Assembly (NCBI GenBank): GCA_964627045.1
Contig: CAZVIK010000037.1
Location: forward strand, 1-24,948
Reading direction: 5' to 3'
DNA length: 24,948 nt
DNA from: CAZVIK01 sp964627045
Lineage (GTDB): Bacteria > Acidobacteriota > Terriglobia > Bryobacterales > Bryobacteraceae
The notes beneath the pieces are model-generated. The model had not been told where the DNA came from. It saw only the letters and a list, made by a program, of their open reading frames with translations, and searched no databases. Within the stretch, counting starts at the first letter, position 1. Every line of letters starts with the position of its first letter. This document shows, one piece after another, positions 13,689 through 21,737 of this stretch. The translations under genes and the position numbers were made by a program.

Positions 13689-15416
13689 CTATCGGCCCGG
13701 TTGCCGCGCCAGCAGCCGCGCCAAAGCGCGCTGCGCCTGCTGGTTGTCCGGGTTGAATTCGAGCGCGCGCCGGTACTGGTCGATGGCCTTCCCGGGCTCC
13801 CCCGTGGCGGCGAACACGTTGCCCCGGTAGAGGTAGGTCAGGTCCTCGGCGGGATTCAGTTTTTCGGCCGCATCGAGCGAGGCCAGGGCCGCCTCGTAGT
13901 TCTTGTTCTTCCCGTGGATCATCCCGGTAAGTGCATGAACGTAGGCGCTGGGCTGGAGGCGCAGCGCGATCTCCAACTGGCCTAGAGCTTCCGGCGTTCG
14001 GCCCAGGCAGTCGGCCGCCAGGGCCCAATCCACGTGAAGCCGGTAATCGGGCTTGCCGTCGCGCGCAGCGATCTCGTAGTGCGCGATCGCTTCCTGGCAC
14101 CGGCCGCGCTGGAAGTAAGCCACGCCAAGCTGGAAATGCCCGCGCTTGTTATGGGGCGACTTGGCGACGACATCCTCCCAGAACACCACGTCGTCCGCCC
14201 AGACGTGGTTGCGCTGATAGGTGAGCGCGGCCAGGACCGCCAACACCGCCACCGCGACGCCGGCCGCCAGCGCCGGCCGCGCCTTCCAGCGGCTCGCCGC
14301 CTCGACGAGGACCAACACCAGCCCCAGCATCGGCAGGTAGAGCCGTCGCTCGACGACGGCATCCAGGATCGGCACGATCGAAGAGGTCGGCGAGAACATC
14401 AGCAGCGCCGCCAGAATGCCGTAGGAGGCCAGGGCGAATCGCTTGCGGAGATACCAGGCCGCGCCGATGAGGACAACCAGCGCCGCCAGTCCGAAAATCG
14501 CTCCCTCGTCGAACAGGCCGCGTGAGATCGCGTAGTCATAATCGCCGTTCTGCCCGGCGGGAAACAGGAACAGGCGCAGGTAGAGCCAGAGCGCACGGCA
14601 CTGCGTATAGAAATAGTCGTACCAGGGCAGGTCTTTTAGCCCGAACCCGGCCGAGGTGGAGCCGGCCACCAACCGCGCGGTGACGAAAGCGCCGCCCACG
14701 GCTGCCAATGCCAGCGGGCCATACAGCCGCCAGTTCCGCCGGATTCCCGAGAAACCGAACCCAGGGTTCCAATAGTAGTCGGTCAGCAGCAGCAACCCGG
14801 CCAGCGTGATGGTGTGCTCCTTGGTCGACACCGCCGCGCCGTAAAGCAAGACGACCGCCGCCGCGCTCGACCACGTGATGGAGGCGTGCTTCCGGTAGAG
14901 AAACACCGCGAACGCGCCGTAGAAAAACAGTGCACTCAGGTTCTCCGAGCGGCTGGCGACATAGGAGACCGCTTCGGTCTGCACGGGGTGCAAAAGAAAC
15001 ACGCCGGCGGCGAAGGCGGCGAGCCAGCCGCGCCGCCGCTCCTGAACACCCGCCAGCTCCAGCAGCTTTCGCACGGCCAGCAGGACGAGCAGCCCGTTGG
15101 CGATGTGCAGCAGCACGTTCCACAGATGGTAAGGGAACGGTTCCACGCCCGACATCCGGCTGTTCAGCCAGTAGGTAAACATCAAGAACGGGCGGACGCC
15201 GCGAATCGCCTCGAACAAGTTCTGGTCCGCAAACCGCGGCGAAAAGAAGGGCAGCGCCTGGTCGTCGAAAAGGAACGGACCGTGAAGCGCCGGTGCGTAG
15301 GCGGCGAATACGGCGGCGATGGCGCCCAGAACGGCGAGCGTCAGCGCCCAGGAGCGCTGCGGCAGCGCGGCCTTGGAAGCCGGGCTAACGGGCGGGGTTG
15401 GTTTCCTGCTTTTCAT
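13689..15416 (-). CDS. TMTC-like GT-C membrane glycosyltransferase with C-terminal TPR repeats
   Basis: Polytopic membrane protein of 575 aa. Residues 24-45 are the first transmembrane segment, followed by a loop with the acidic motif FLFDDQ typical of GT-C enzymes. About ten hydrophobic segments follow to about residue 400, with HPVQTEAVSYVASRSENLSA (143-162) characteristic of the DUF1736/TMTC family. Residues 423-575 are about four TPR units (GHFQLGVAYFQRGRCQEAI and similar). Animal TMTCs are protein O-mannosyltransferases using dolichol-phosphate mannose. A bacterial role in glycosylating protein or glycan from a polyprenyl-phosphate sugar is inferred. The DPM1-like glycosyltransferase two genes upstream could make that donor. 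The start is ATG at 15416, overlapping the DUF2304 gene by 32 bases; no clear Shine-Dalgarno. Confidence 0.85.
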   Translation of the reverse strand: MKSRKPTPPVSPASKAALPQRSWALTLAVLGAIAAVFAAYAPALHGPFLFDDQALPFFSPRFADQNLFEAIRGVRPFLMFTYWLNSRMSGVEPFPYHLWNVLLHIANGLLVLLAVRKLLELAGVQERRRGWLAAFAAGVFLLHPVQTEAVSYVASRSENLSALFFYGAFAVFLYRKHASITWSSAAAVVLLYGAAVSTKEHTITLAGLLLLTDYYWNPGFGFSGIRRNWRLYGPLALAAVGGAFVTARLVAGSTSAGFGLKDLPWYDYFYTQCRALWLYLRLFLFPAGQNGDYDYAISRGLFDEGAIFGLAALVVLIGAAWYLRKRFALASYGILAALLMFSPTSSIVPILDAVVERRLYLPMLGLVLVLVEAASRWKARPALAAGVAVAVLAVLAALTYQRNHVWADDVVFWEDVVAKSPHNKRGHFQLGVAYFQRGRCQEAIAHYEIAARDGKPDYRLHVDWALAADCLGRTPEALGQLEIALRLQPSAYVHALTGMIHGKNKNYEAALASLDAAEKLNPAEDLTYLYRGNVFAATGEPGKAIDQYRRALEFNPDNQQAQRALARLLARQPGR

Positions 15417-15753
15417 TCAATGACCGGAGATGAAATTCCAGGATCGCCACACGCTGGGCCAGCGAAATGTTGGCGTCCTTCAGGTTCGAAATCACCGTGG
15501 AGAAGCGGTACAGCACGACCAGAAAAAGACATCCGACGATGAACACGAGCGCCAGCGGCGCCTGCTCGATGCCGAGGAAGGCGGCCAGCCGGTCCAGCGT
15601 GGCCGGCGAGCGCGAGAGAATCAGCAGCGTGAGAGCCGCGCCAAGCCAGCTCACCGAATACTCGACGCGAATGTGCGCGCGCCGCAGGCTGGAGAGCACC
15701 AGTAGAATCAGCACGACGCTCAACACGGTGGTTACGTCCATGAGGCGCTCCAT
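15385..15753 (-). CDS. DUF2304 small membrane protein
   Basis: 122 aa with three hydrophobic segments at about 5-22, 35-48 and 65-83, then a charged amphipathic tail likely to form a coiled coil (NLKDANISLAQRVAILEFHL). The motif RRAHIRVEYSVSWLGAALTL fits DUF2304, a family of unknown biochemistry usually found beside polyprenyl-phosphate glycosyltransferases. The start is ATG at 15753, chosen because GGAGGAG lies 6 bases upstream, inside the 3' end of the preceding gene. The gap to that gene is 2 bases. ATG at 15741 is a shorter alternative. It overlaps the TMTC-like gene by 32 bases. A role as membrane anchor or partner of the upstream GT2 enzyme is inference. Confidence 0.82.
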   Translation of the reverse strand: MERLMDVTTVLSVVLILLVLSSLRRAHIRVEYSVSWLGAALTLLILSRSPATLDRLAAFLGIEQAPLALVFIVGCLFLVVLYRFSTVISNLKDANISLAQRVAILEFHLRSLNEKQETNPAR

Positions 15754-15755
15754 GG

Positions 15756-16487
15756 CTATCTCCTCCATCGCCGCCGCTCGAACTTCAGGATGTTGACGAG
15801 CACGCCCAACAGCACGTGCACGATGTAGTAAACCGACTTGACCGAGGTGATGGTGCTCCGGCCGCCCTGGCGCGGGCGCACATTCACCGGGACTTCCATG
15901 AACCGGAAGGCGCGGCGTTGCAGCACGACCAGCGCTTCGATTTCGGGGTATTCCAGCGGGAAGCTGCGGCTGAAGACCTGAAGCGCCTCGCGATTTACAC
16001 CGACGAATCCGGAGGTGGGGTCCCGCACGGGCTTGCCGAGAATCGGACGCAGCACGGCGCGGAAAAACCGCACCCCGAGTTGGCGCGCCAGGCTGGTGTG
16101 GCCCTGGTCGCCGTCGAGGAACCGCGACCCGATCACCATCTGGCACCCGCTTGTCCGCAGGGCTTCGTGCAGACGCCGGATGTCGCGCGCGTCGTGCTGT
16201 CCGTCGCCGTCGATGCGAATCACGTACTCGAAGCCAAGCTCGAAGGCGAGCTTGTAACCGGCCTGCACGGCGCCGCCCAGCCCGAGATGGTGGGGCAGGC
16301 GCAGCACCCGCGCGCCGGCCTCGTGCGCCAGGGCCGCGGTTTCATCGGCTGAGCCATCGTCGATGACCAGTACCGTCACGCCGGGCAGTTCCGCTTGCAC
16401 CTGGCGCACCACACCGGCCACGGCGGCCTGCTCATTGAAGGCAGGCACGATCACCAGCAGTGAACCGTGCTGGACCACCGGGGTCAA
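15756..16487 (-). CDS. Family 2 glycosyltransferase, DPM1-like (polyprenyl-phosphate sugar synthase)
   Basis: 243 aa, a single GT-A domain. Motifs are LLVIVPAFNE, VTVLVIDDGSADET, LPHHLGLGGAVQAGYKLA, the metal-binding IDGDGQHD, IGSRFL and RDPTSGFVGVNRE, all characteristic of dolichol/undecaprenyl-phosphate mannose or glucose synthases. There is no long membrane anchor, so DUF2304 downstream may supply one. The start is TTG at 16487, whose T and G overlap the upstream stop (TTGA). A perfect AAGGAGGT (16497-16504) stands 9 bases upstream. The much longer open frame to 16910 is a shadow of the upstream gene. Its likely product, a polyprenyl-phosphate hexose, is the donor expected for the TMTC-like enzyme two genes downstream. 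Confidence 0.9.
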   Translation of the reverse strand: MTPVVQHGSLLVIVPAFNEQAAVAGVVRQVQAELPGVTVLVIDDGSADETAALAHEAGARVLRLPHHLGLGGAVQAGYKLAFELGFEYVIRIDGDGQHDARDIRRLHEALRTSGCQMVIGSRFLDGDQGHTSLARQLGVRFFRAVLRPILGKPVRDPTSGFVGVNREALQVFSRSFPLEYPEIEALVVLQRRAFRFMEVPVNVRPRQGGRSTITSVKSVYYIVHVLLGVLVNILKFERRRWRR

Positions 16488-17494
16488 AGCGCGGCCACCT
16501 CCTTCGGGCTGATCGAATAGCGGCGCAGCAGCATCCGGAATTCGGGCGCCGTCAGCCTGGCGGAGCGGCGCACCTGGCGGCGTTTGCGCCAGAGGCCGGC
16601 GGCGCGAGAAAGAAAGGCGAGGTGCGCCATCAAGACCAATAGCGGAAGCCTCCACGCCCCGCCGCCTTCGGATCGAAACCGCGCCGCCGTTCCGCGCCCC
16701 TTCGCGGCCCACCGCAGGTGCCAGAGGTACCGGCTGAGCGCGGCGAACGGCGCGGCAAGCAGGCCGGAGACCGGAAAGTTTTTCGCCACCAGGGAGAGGC
16801 GGTTCCGCTCCACAAGGTACGCCTTGAGTGCCGACGCGCGCCCGGCCGAGTGCGAGTAGCGGTGCCGGACCACGGCCTCCGGGACGTACAGGCAACGCCA
16901 GCCGGCCCACCGGCCGCGAAGCCCGAGGTCCGTGTCTTCGCAGTAGAGAAAGAAGTCCTCGTCGAAGCCGCCCAACTCTTCCAGCATCTCGCGGCGGTAC
17001 ATGGCGGCGGATGCGCTCGGCAGAAGGACTTCCTCAGGCGCGTCGAATCGCGAGGGTGGCTGCCGGTGGCCGCGCTGGCGGCTGCTGCCGTCCGGGCAGA
17101 TGAGCATGCCGGCCGAATCCAGACTGCCATCCTCGGCGAGGACCACGCGCGAGGCGCACATCCCTACGGCGGGTTCGCGCTCCAAGGCGCCCACCAGAGC
17201 GCCGAGCCAATCCGGTTGAGCCTCGGCGTCGTCGTTGAGCGTGGCGATATAGGGAGCCCGGCTGGCGCGCCAGCCCTGGTTGACGGCCGCGCCAAAGCCG
17301 AGGTTGACCGGGTTCTCGATCACGCGGGTGCGGGCGAAGGCGCCGGCGCCGCGAGCGAGTCCGGCGCCGCTGTTGTCGACCACCACGATGTCGAAAACGC
17401 CGAACGCCTGGGCGGCGAGCGAGCGCAGGCAGCACTCCAGCGTCTCCCCCGCTCGGAGAGTGGGTATCACCACTGTGACCACGGGTTCCGGCAA
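16484..17494 (-). CDS. Family 2 glycosyltransferase, rhamnosyltransferase-like
   Basis: 336 aa. The GT-A domain covers about 1-240, with VTVVIPTLRAGETLECCLRS (6-25), VVDNSG, NPVNLGFGAAVNQG (61-74), the DxD-like LNDDAE (86-91), and FDEDFFLYCEDTDLGLRGRW, the usual end of the rhamnosyl/N-acetylglucosaminyl transferase group. After it comes a region rich in Arg and hydrophobic residues (about 240-320) that may associate with the membrane. The first codon is TTG at 17494; GTG at 17482 is an alternative. A TACAAT at 17506-17501 on the minus strand would place transcription start next to the TTG. The gene opens the glycan operon. Substrate unknown. Confidence 0.87.
   Translation of the reverse strand: MPEPVVTVVIPTLRAGETLECCLRSLAAQAFGVFDIVVVDNSGAGLARGAGAFARTRVIENPVNLGFGAAVNQGWRASRAPYIATLNDDAEAQPDWLGALVGALEREPAVGMCASRVVLAEDGSLDSAGMLICPDGSSRQRGHRQPPSRFDAPEEVLLPSASAAMYRREMLEELGGFDEDFFLYCEDTDLGLRGRWAGWRCLYVPEAVVRHRYSHSAGRASALKAYLVERNRLSLVAKNFPVSGLLAAPFAALSRYLWHLRWAAKGRGTAARFRSEGGGAWRLPLLVLMAHLAFLSRAAGLWRKRRQVRRSARLTAPEFRMLLRRYSISPKEVAAL
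16497..16504 (-). promoter_or_regulatory. Perfect Shine-Dalgarno deciding a TTG start
   Basis: Read on the minus strand this is AAGGAGGT, fully complementary to the 16S rRNA 3' end. It sits 9 bases before TTG at 16487 and inside the last codons of the upstream glycosyltransferase gene, so it fixes the start of the DPM1-like gene. Confidence 0.75.
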
Positions 17495-17500
17495 GCTTCG

Positions 17501-17506
17501 ATTGTA
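17501..17506 (-). promoter_or_regulatory. Candidate -10 element of the glycan operon
   Basis: TACAAT on the minus strand matches the -10 consensus at 5 of 6 positions, just before the first gene. The -35 region is GC-rich and unlike TTGACA. The predicted start is at about 17494. Confidence 0.3.
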
Positions 17507-17533
17507 CGAAATTGGGCGCGCACGGCGGCCAGT

Positions 17534-18667
17534 CTAGCGCGCCGGACCGGAGTTTTCATACCAGGCAAGCGTGCTGGCGCCCGTACAGGCGAGGTCCAGC
17601 CGGCCGTTACCTGTTAGATCCGCCACCGCGCACGCCGCTGCCGGCATCTTCTCGTCGAGCACACGGCGGGTCCACCTCGCGCCGGAGGCATCGACGGCCG
17701 TGTACAGGTAGGTCTGGCCGCCCTTGCCCCGGTAGCCCGCGACGATCTCATCGCGTCCGTCGCCGTCGAAATCGGCCGCGATCAGGGCGTGGCCGCCGTC
17801 CAGCGTGTCGTCGATGACAGCGCGCTGCCAGCCGCCGGGTTCCTCCCGATAGACGGCGACCTCGTTGCCATGCCAGGGTTCGATGGCGCAGACGAACTTC
17901 GCCTTCCCGAGGTGGCCGGCGGCGACATCGCTGGAGCCGCCCTTGGGACGCGGATTGGGATTCCCCTTCCCGATCGGCGTCTTGATCCACTTGCCGTCGC
18001 GGCCCAGCTTGAGGAGTACGATGCCGTCGAAGCTGGCCGTGAGGACCTCGTGCCGGCCGTCGCCGTCCCAATCGACGATAGCGATACCATGGAGAACGCC
18101 GTCGAAATCGTCGAGAATGGTCTCGCGCTTCCAATCGCCCGGCCGGTAGTACACCAGGGGAACGCGCTCTTTGTAGTCCGGCGACGCCGAGGCCGCGTTA
18201 GCCAGAGGCGCGTTCACGGCGACCTTCCGGCCGGAGCCGTCGAAATCGGCGAAACGGATGCGATGCGAGGTAGGCAGGCGGTCGATTTCTTTGACGGACC
18301 ACGGCTCACGGGGGTCCTTGCCCGCTTCCAGGACGTGGACGACGCCGGCGCTCTTGGCCGGTTCCATGGAGAAGCCCGACGCCAGAACGATTAGCGGCGA
18401 TTCCCCCGGCCCACGGTCCAGGAAGTCCAGGTTGATGGGCCCGTTCAGCCCGGCGGCAATCAGACGCCGCTCCCAGGTGGGGTTCTCAAACCAGTAGAGT
18501 TCCTTGGTGTACTGCGCCAGACCGATCAGGTCTGTCCGGCCGTCGCGGTTCACGTCGGCGGCGACCACTTGGTAGGCGCCCTTCAGGTCCTCGGCGATGA
18601 CGTGCGGTTTGAAGGCAGTCTGCGCGGAGCAAGCCATAGCTGCAATCAGCAGAATGATTAACAACAT
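17534..18667 (-). CDS. Secreted FG-GAP/VCBS repeat protein
   Basis: 377 aa with an N-terminal signal sequence (LLIILLIAAMACSAQ); cleavage after CSA is plausible, and AMAC is only a poor lipobox. Five Asp-rich FG-GAP calcium-binding loops are visible: DVNRDGRTD, DFDGSGRK, DWDGDGRHE, DFDGDGRDE and DLTGNGRLD, spaced as in an integrin-like beta-propeller. Such proteins are numerous in Acidobacteria and Planctomycetes, and their ligand is usually unknown. The start is ATG at 18667; no Shine-Dalgarno is obvious. A strong terminator just upstream separates it from the Gfo/Idh gene, so it probably has its own promoter. The gap to the glycan operon downstream is only 39 bases, so read-through is possible. 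Confidence 0.85.
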   Translation of the reverse strand: MLLIILLIAAMACSAQTAFKPHVIAEDLKGAYQVVAADVNRDGRTDLIGLAQYTKELYWFENPTWERRLIAAGLNGPINLDFLDRGPGESPLIVLASGFSMEPAKSAGVVHVLEAGKDPREPWSVKEIDRLPTSHRIRFADFDGSGRKVAVNAPLANAASASPDYKERVPLVYYRPGDWKRETILDDFDGVLHGIAIVDWDGDGRHEVLTASFDGIVLLKLGRDGKWIKTPIGKGNPNPRPKGGSSDVAAGHLGKAKFVCAIEPWHGNEVAVYREEPGGWQRAVIDDTLDGGHALIAADFDGDGRDEIVAGYRGKGGQTYLYTAVDASGARWTRRVLDEKMPAAACAVADLTGNGRLDLACTGASTLAWYENSGPAR

Positions 18668-18695
18668 AATGCAAAAACGAAGCCAACCGTTGAAT

Positions 18696-18732
18696 CAAAA
18701 ACAAAACGGGGCGGGCCGCCATGACCCGCCCC
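18696..18732 (-). terminator. Rho-independent terminator of the Gfo/Idh gene
   Basis: On the minus strand GGGGCGGG and CCCGCCCC (18732-18708) form a perfect 8-bp stem with a 9-base loop, followed by GTTTTGTTTTTG. It lies 25 bases past the Gfo/Idh stop and 28 bases before the VCBS gene start. This is the best terminator in the window. Confidence 0.85.
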
Positions 18733-18757
18733 TGAATTGGTACGCCGATCCGTTCGG

Positions 18758-20227
18758 CTACACCTTAACCGCACTGCGAAGCGCGGCATCCCAGGGAGCC
18801 CGGTAGTGCGGAGTGCACATGGCGGCGGCTTCCTTGTCGCCGATGACGACTTCCTTGTCGGGATCCCACTGGATCATCCTTCCGCCCAGGCGAAGCGACA
18901 TGTTGCCCAGGTTGCAGATGATCGCGGTGCGGTGGCCGATTTCCACGTCGCAGAACGGCTTGTTGCGCGTGCGGATGCAATCGACGAAGTCGCGGTGATT
19001 GAGGTACATCGACTCCTCGCCGGAGAACTCCGCCGGAGCGCGCGACGCGGGTTTCGCAGCGGCCGGAGCCCCGGGGCCGCCTGCCGCACCACGAGCACCG
19101 CGAGCGCCACCGGCCGCCGGCATGGCCGTGGGGGCGCCTTCGATCCACGGCACGTTGGGGGTCTGATCGTATACGACGCCGCCGACCGGATGCCCGAGGA
19201 ATCGCGGAATCTGGTTATGCGGGTTACCGTGCTGTTCGGAGATGACCGTGTTGCTCCCGAGCACCAGGTTGCCCTTGGTCCCCTGAATGACGGAACCGGT
19301 CGAGGTACGGAAGGCATTCGCCTCGCGGACGCCGATGGTCATCTGCCACTCGGGGAATTCGTAGATGACATCCTGCCGGTCGGGCGTCTCGCCGTCGTCC
19401 TCAAGAACGTAGCGGCCGCCGAGGGCGACAACCTTCTTGGGGCCCTTCACGCCGGTGACCAGGAGCAGCGCTGAGATGCTGTGCGCGCCCAGGTTCGTCA
19501 ATTGGCCGCCCGAATAGTCCCAGAACCAGCGGAAGTGGTACAGGGCCCGGTGGTTCTGATAGGGCCGCTTCGGCGCGGGGCCGAGCCACATGTCGTAGTC
19601 CAGATCGGCCGGCGGGTTTTCGACCGGCGTCTTGCCGAACCCAGGCCAGACGTTGCGCCCGCTGCCACCCATGTTAACCATCTGGATCTTGCCGAGCACG
19701 CCGCTCTCGTAGATCTTCTTGGCGACCAGGTGGCTGGGATTGTGGTTGCGCTGGGTGCCGACGACCACGATGCGCTTGTATTTGTCACGGGCCTGAATCA
19801 TCCACTTGCCCTCGTCGTTGGCGACGGTCAGCGGTTTCTCCACGTAGGAGTCCTTGCCGGCCTGGCTCGCCAGGATCGAGAGCAACGCATGCCAGTGGTC
19901 GGGCGTCGCGATGACGACGCCGTGGATGTTCTTGTCCTCATACATCTTCCGGAAATCCTGGTAGCCCTTGCAGTTCGGGTTCTGGGCGTAGGCGACGCCC
20001 TCCTCGATGCGGGGCTTATATGTGTCGCAGATGCCCAACACATCGACATCTTTGTAGATCCGGAAGCCATTCAAGTGCTGTTTGCCGATGAGTCCGAAGC
20101 CGATCAGCCCAATGCCCACGCGGTCATTGGCGCCTAGAATCCGGCTGTATGACGCCGCTGTTGCGGCCGTCGCCGCGCCGAGAAATACCCGGCGGGTCGC
20201 CTGCGTGCTGCTATGATCCTGGGTCAC
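18758..20227 (-). CDS. Tat-exported Gfo/Idh/MocA family oxidoreductase
   Basis: 489 aa. A twin-arginine signal TRRVFLGAATAATAASY (11-27) predicts Tat export already folded with NAD(P). The Rossmann domain follows, with VGIGLIGFGLIGKQH (37-51), VVIATPDHWH (104-113) and the catalytic-lysine motif EKPLTV (130-135). The C-terminal domain has DYDMWLGPAP (210-219) and NLGAHSISALLLVTG. The substrate is probably a sugar or cyclitol. Residues about 367-400 are a low-complexity Ala/Gly/Pro insert not expected in the fold. The start is GTG at 20227, with AAGGAG at 20237-20242; a longer frame to 20407 is a shadow of the neighbour. It lies 68 bases downstream of the LarA-like gene and ends at a strong terminator, so the two are likely an operon. 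Confidence 0.92.
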   Translation of the reverse strand: MTQDHSSTQATRRVFLGAATAATAASYSRILGANDRVGIGLIGFGLIGKQHLNGFRIYKDVDVLGICDTYKPRIEEGVAYAQNPNCKGYQDFRKMYEDKNIHGVVIATPDHWHALLSILASQAGKDSYVEKPLTVANDEGKWMIQARDKYKRIVVVGTQRNHNPSHLVAKKIYESGVLGKIQMVNMGGSGRNVWPGFGKTPVENPPADLDYDMWLGPAPKRPYQNHRALYHFRWFWDYSGGQLTNLGAHSISALLLVTGVKGPKKVVALGGRYVLEDDGETPDRQDVIYEFPEWQMTIGVREANAFRTSTGSVIQGTKGNLVLGSNTVISEQHGNPHNQIPRFLGHPVGGVVYDQTPNVPWIEGAPTAMPAAGGARGARGAAGGPGAPAAAKPASRAPAEFSGEESMYLNHRDFVDCIRTRNKPFCDVEIGHRTAIICNLGNMSLRLGGRMIQWDPDKEVVIGDKEAAAMCTPHYRAPWDAALRSAVKV

Positions 20228-20295
20228 GTAGCGTTTCTCCTTCCCTGAGACTCTAACACCGATCCGGCCCGAGAGGAAGCCTAAAAAACGCAGGC

Positions 20296-21663
20296 CTACC
20301 CGTCGAGCTCGATTTCCTGATGTTGCATGCCCGCGTAAGGGTAGACCGCCACGCGCACGCTCGGGCCCGTGTGCCGCGACTGGAGGATCTTCACAACCTC
20401 CTCCCATTTCGACGCGAAGTGCGCCGCCCCTGAATAATTATTCATGAACGTGCGATTCATATACTGCGAGTACACGATCAGCCCGCTTTTGTCGGGCAAC
20501 GGCCCGTTCACGCGTTGGGCGGCCGTGTGGTAGTAGCTCATGCCCCTCCGGAAGGCCGTCCGATTATTGAGGAAGTGAATCGGGTCGAGCGTCAGCGGGT
20601 GTTGAACGATCAGCACTCCGGTGCCGCCCTCTTTGAGCGATAGGCCGATCCAGCGCTGCCCGTGGAACGCCTGGGCGTTCTGCGGGTAGGCGTTGGCGAC
20701 AACGATGTCGGCGTCCTTGAAAGTTGGGGTGCAATACGTCCTGGCGGCCACGCGCACCGCCGCATGGTGAGCTTCGACGATGTCGCCGGAGACGGCGTGA
20801 ATGGGCCGGAGTTTCTGGTCGTAGAGAAGCTGCACGCTGAAATCTACCTTGGCCATGCGCGCCGCTTCGATGAGGTCCAGCCGCATCTCATTCTTGAATA
20901 TGCGCACCGGGCCGGCAGTCTTCGTCTGTTTCAGAAGGACGTTGTGGTTCTGCTCGATGGTGTCGATGTGCGCGAGTCCCGGAAGTACCGCCTTGGCGCC
21001 GCCGCCGTAGCCCGCGTCGTAGTGTACCTTGATGCCGCTTAGGGTGATCTTTAGATCCGCGTCCAAGAAAGTCTGGTTAATCGAGACCGGGGTCTTGAAA
21101 CTCGTGGTGCCGACTTCTTTGCACCCGTAGAAGCAGTTGTGATTGAGCCAGGCGTAGCGGTTGGCCGGCTCTTTGCCAATCTTCTGCTCGACCTCGGTGT
21201 GCGTCATGGGCCGGTGCGTGGCGAACGACCCCAGGAACAGAATGCTCTCGTCCTTCACGCCCGCCGCCTTTAACTCGGACAGCACCCATGGCACCAGAAG
21301 GTAAGTGGGCGTGGCGCGGGTCAGATCGTCAAATGTGATGGCGACCCTGGTTTTACCGGCCGCCAGTTCCCGCAGCGGCGGAGTCCCGACGGGCTTGCCC
21401 ATGGCCTGCGCCAATTGCGCGGCGTTAAGCACGGGCGCGCCGTGACCTTTCATGTTCATCACGTTGACGTCCCAGTTGGCTGGGAAATCGAGTCGCTCGT
21501 CAAAATTGCCGGCGAACTCGGCGGTTGGGATGACAACGGACTCGGCGGAGCCTTTCAAAGCCGCGACGGTCTTCGCCTGGTAAGGTTCCGCTGCGGCCAC
21601 CGTACCGATCAGCGGAACCAGACTTGTGCTCGCCAGAAACGACCTCCGGTGAATGTATACCAT
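20296..21663 (-). CDS. Tat-exported LarA-family (nickel-pincer racemase/epimerase) homologue
   Basis: 455 aa. Residues 1-26 form a Tat-type signal (HRRSFLAS, hydrophobic stretch, AAA). The LarA/DUF2088 fold follows: FDDLTRATPT (111-120), LGSFATHRPMT (144-154, His150), GIKVHYDAGYGGGAKAVLPG (210-229) and HIDTIEQNHN (232-241). His214, Lys224 and His240 have the same spacing as His174, Lys184 and His200 of Lactobacillus lactate racemase, where the Lys anchors the nickel-pincer nucleotide and the last His binds nickel. The enzyme should therefore be active with that cofactor, but its substrate (2-hydroxy acid or sugar acid) is unknown. The start is ATG at 21663, with GGGGGGGAG upstream; a longer frame to 21729 is rejected. 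larB, larC and larE are not in the window. Gfo/Idh follows. Confidence 0.88.
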   Translation of the reverse strand: MVYIHRRSFLASTSLVPLIGTVAAAEPYQAKTVAALKGSAESVVIPTAEFAGNFDERLDFPANWDVNVMNMKGHGAPVLNAAQLAQAMGKPVGTPPLRELAAGKTRVAITFDDLTRATPTYLLVPWVLSELKAAGVKDESILFLGSFATHRPMTHTEVEQKIGKEPANRYAWLNHNCFYGCKEVGTTSFKTPVSINQTFLDADLKITLSGIKVHYDAGYGGGAKAVLPGLAHIDTIEQNHNVLLKQTKTAGPVRIFKNEMRLDLIEAARMAKVDFSVQLLYDQKLRPIHAVSGDIVEAHHAAVRVAARTYCTPTFKDADIVVANAYPQNAQAFHGQRWIGLSLKEGGTGVLIVQHPLTLDPIHFLNNRTAFRRGMSYYHTAAQRVNGPLPDKSGLIVYSQYMNRTFMNNYSGAAHFASKWEEVVKILQSRHTGPSVRVAVYPYAGMQHQEIELDG

Positions 21664-21693
21664 AGCGGGATTCTCCCCCCCAGAAACACACAA

Positions 21694-21719
21694 GGCGCCG
21701 GCCATCGCTGACCGGCGCC
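21694..21719 (-). terminator. Hairpin between the TonB receptor and the LarA-like gene
   Basis: GGCGCCGG (21694-21701) and CCGGCGCC (21712-21719) form a perfect 8-bp stem with a 10-base loop, followed on the minus strand by TTGTGTGTTT. It may terminate or attenuate transcription from the receptor gene into the LarA-like gene. Confidence 0.6.
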
Positions 21720-21737
21720 CGTGGTTCACGGCTATGT

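Noticed and set aside
16488..16910. Long N-terminal extension of the DPM1-like glycosyltransferase
   Set aside because: It lies inside the upstream glycosyltransferase gene. A perfect ribosome binding site places the start at 16487.
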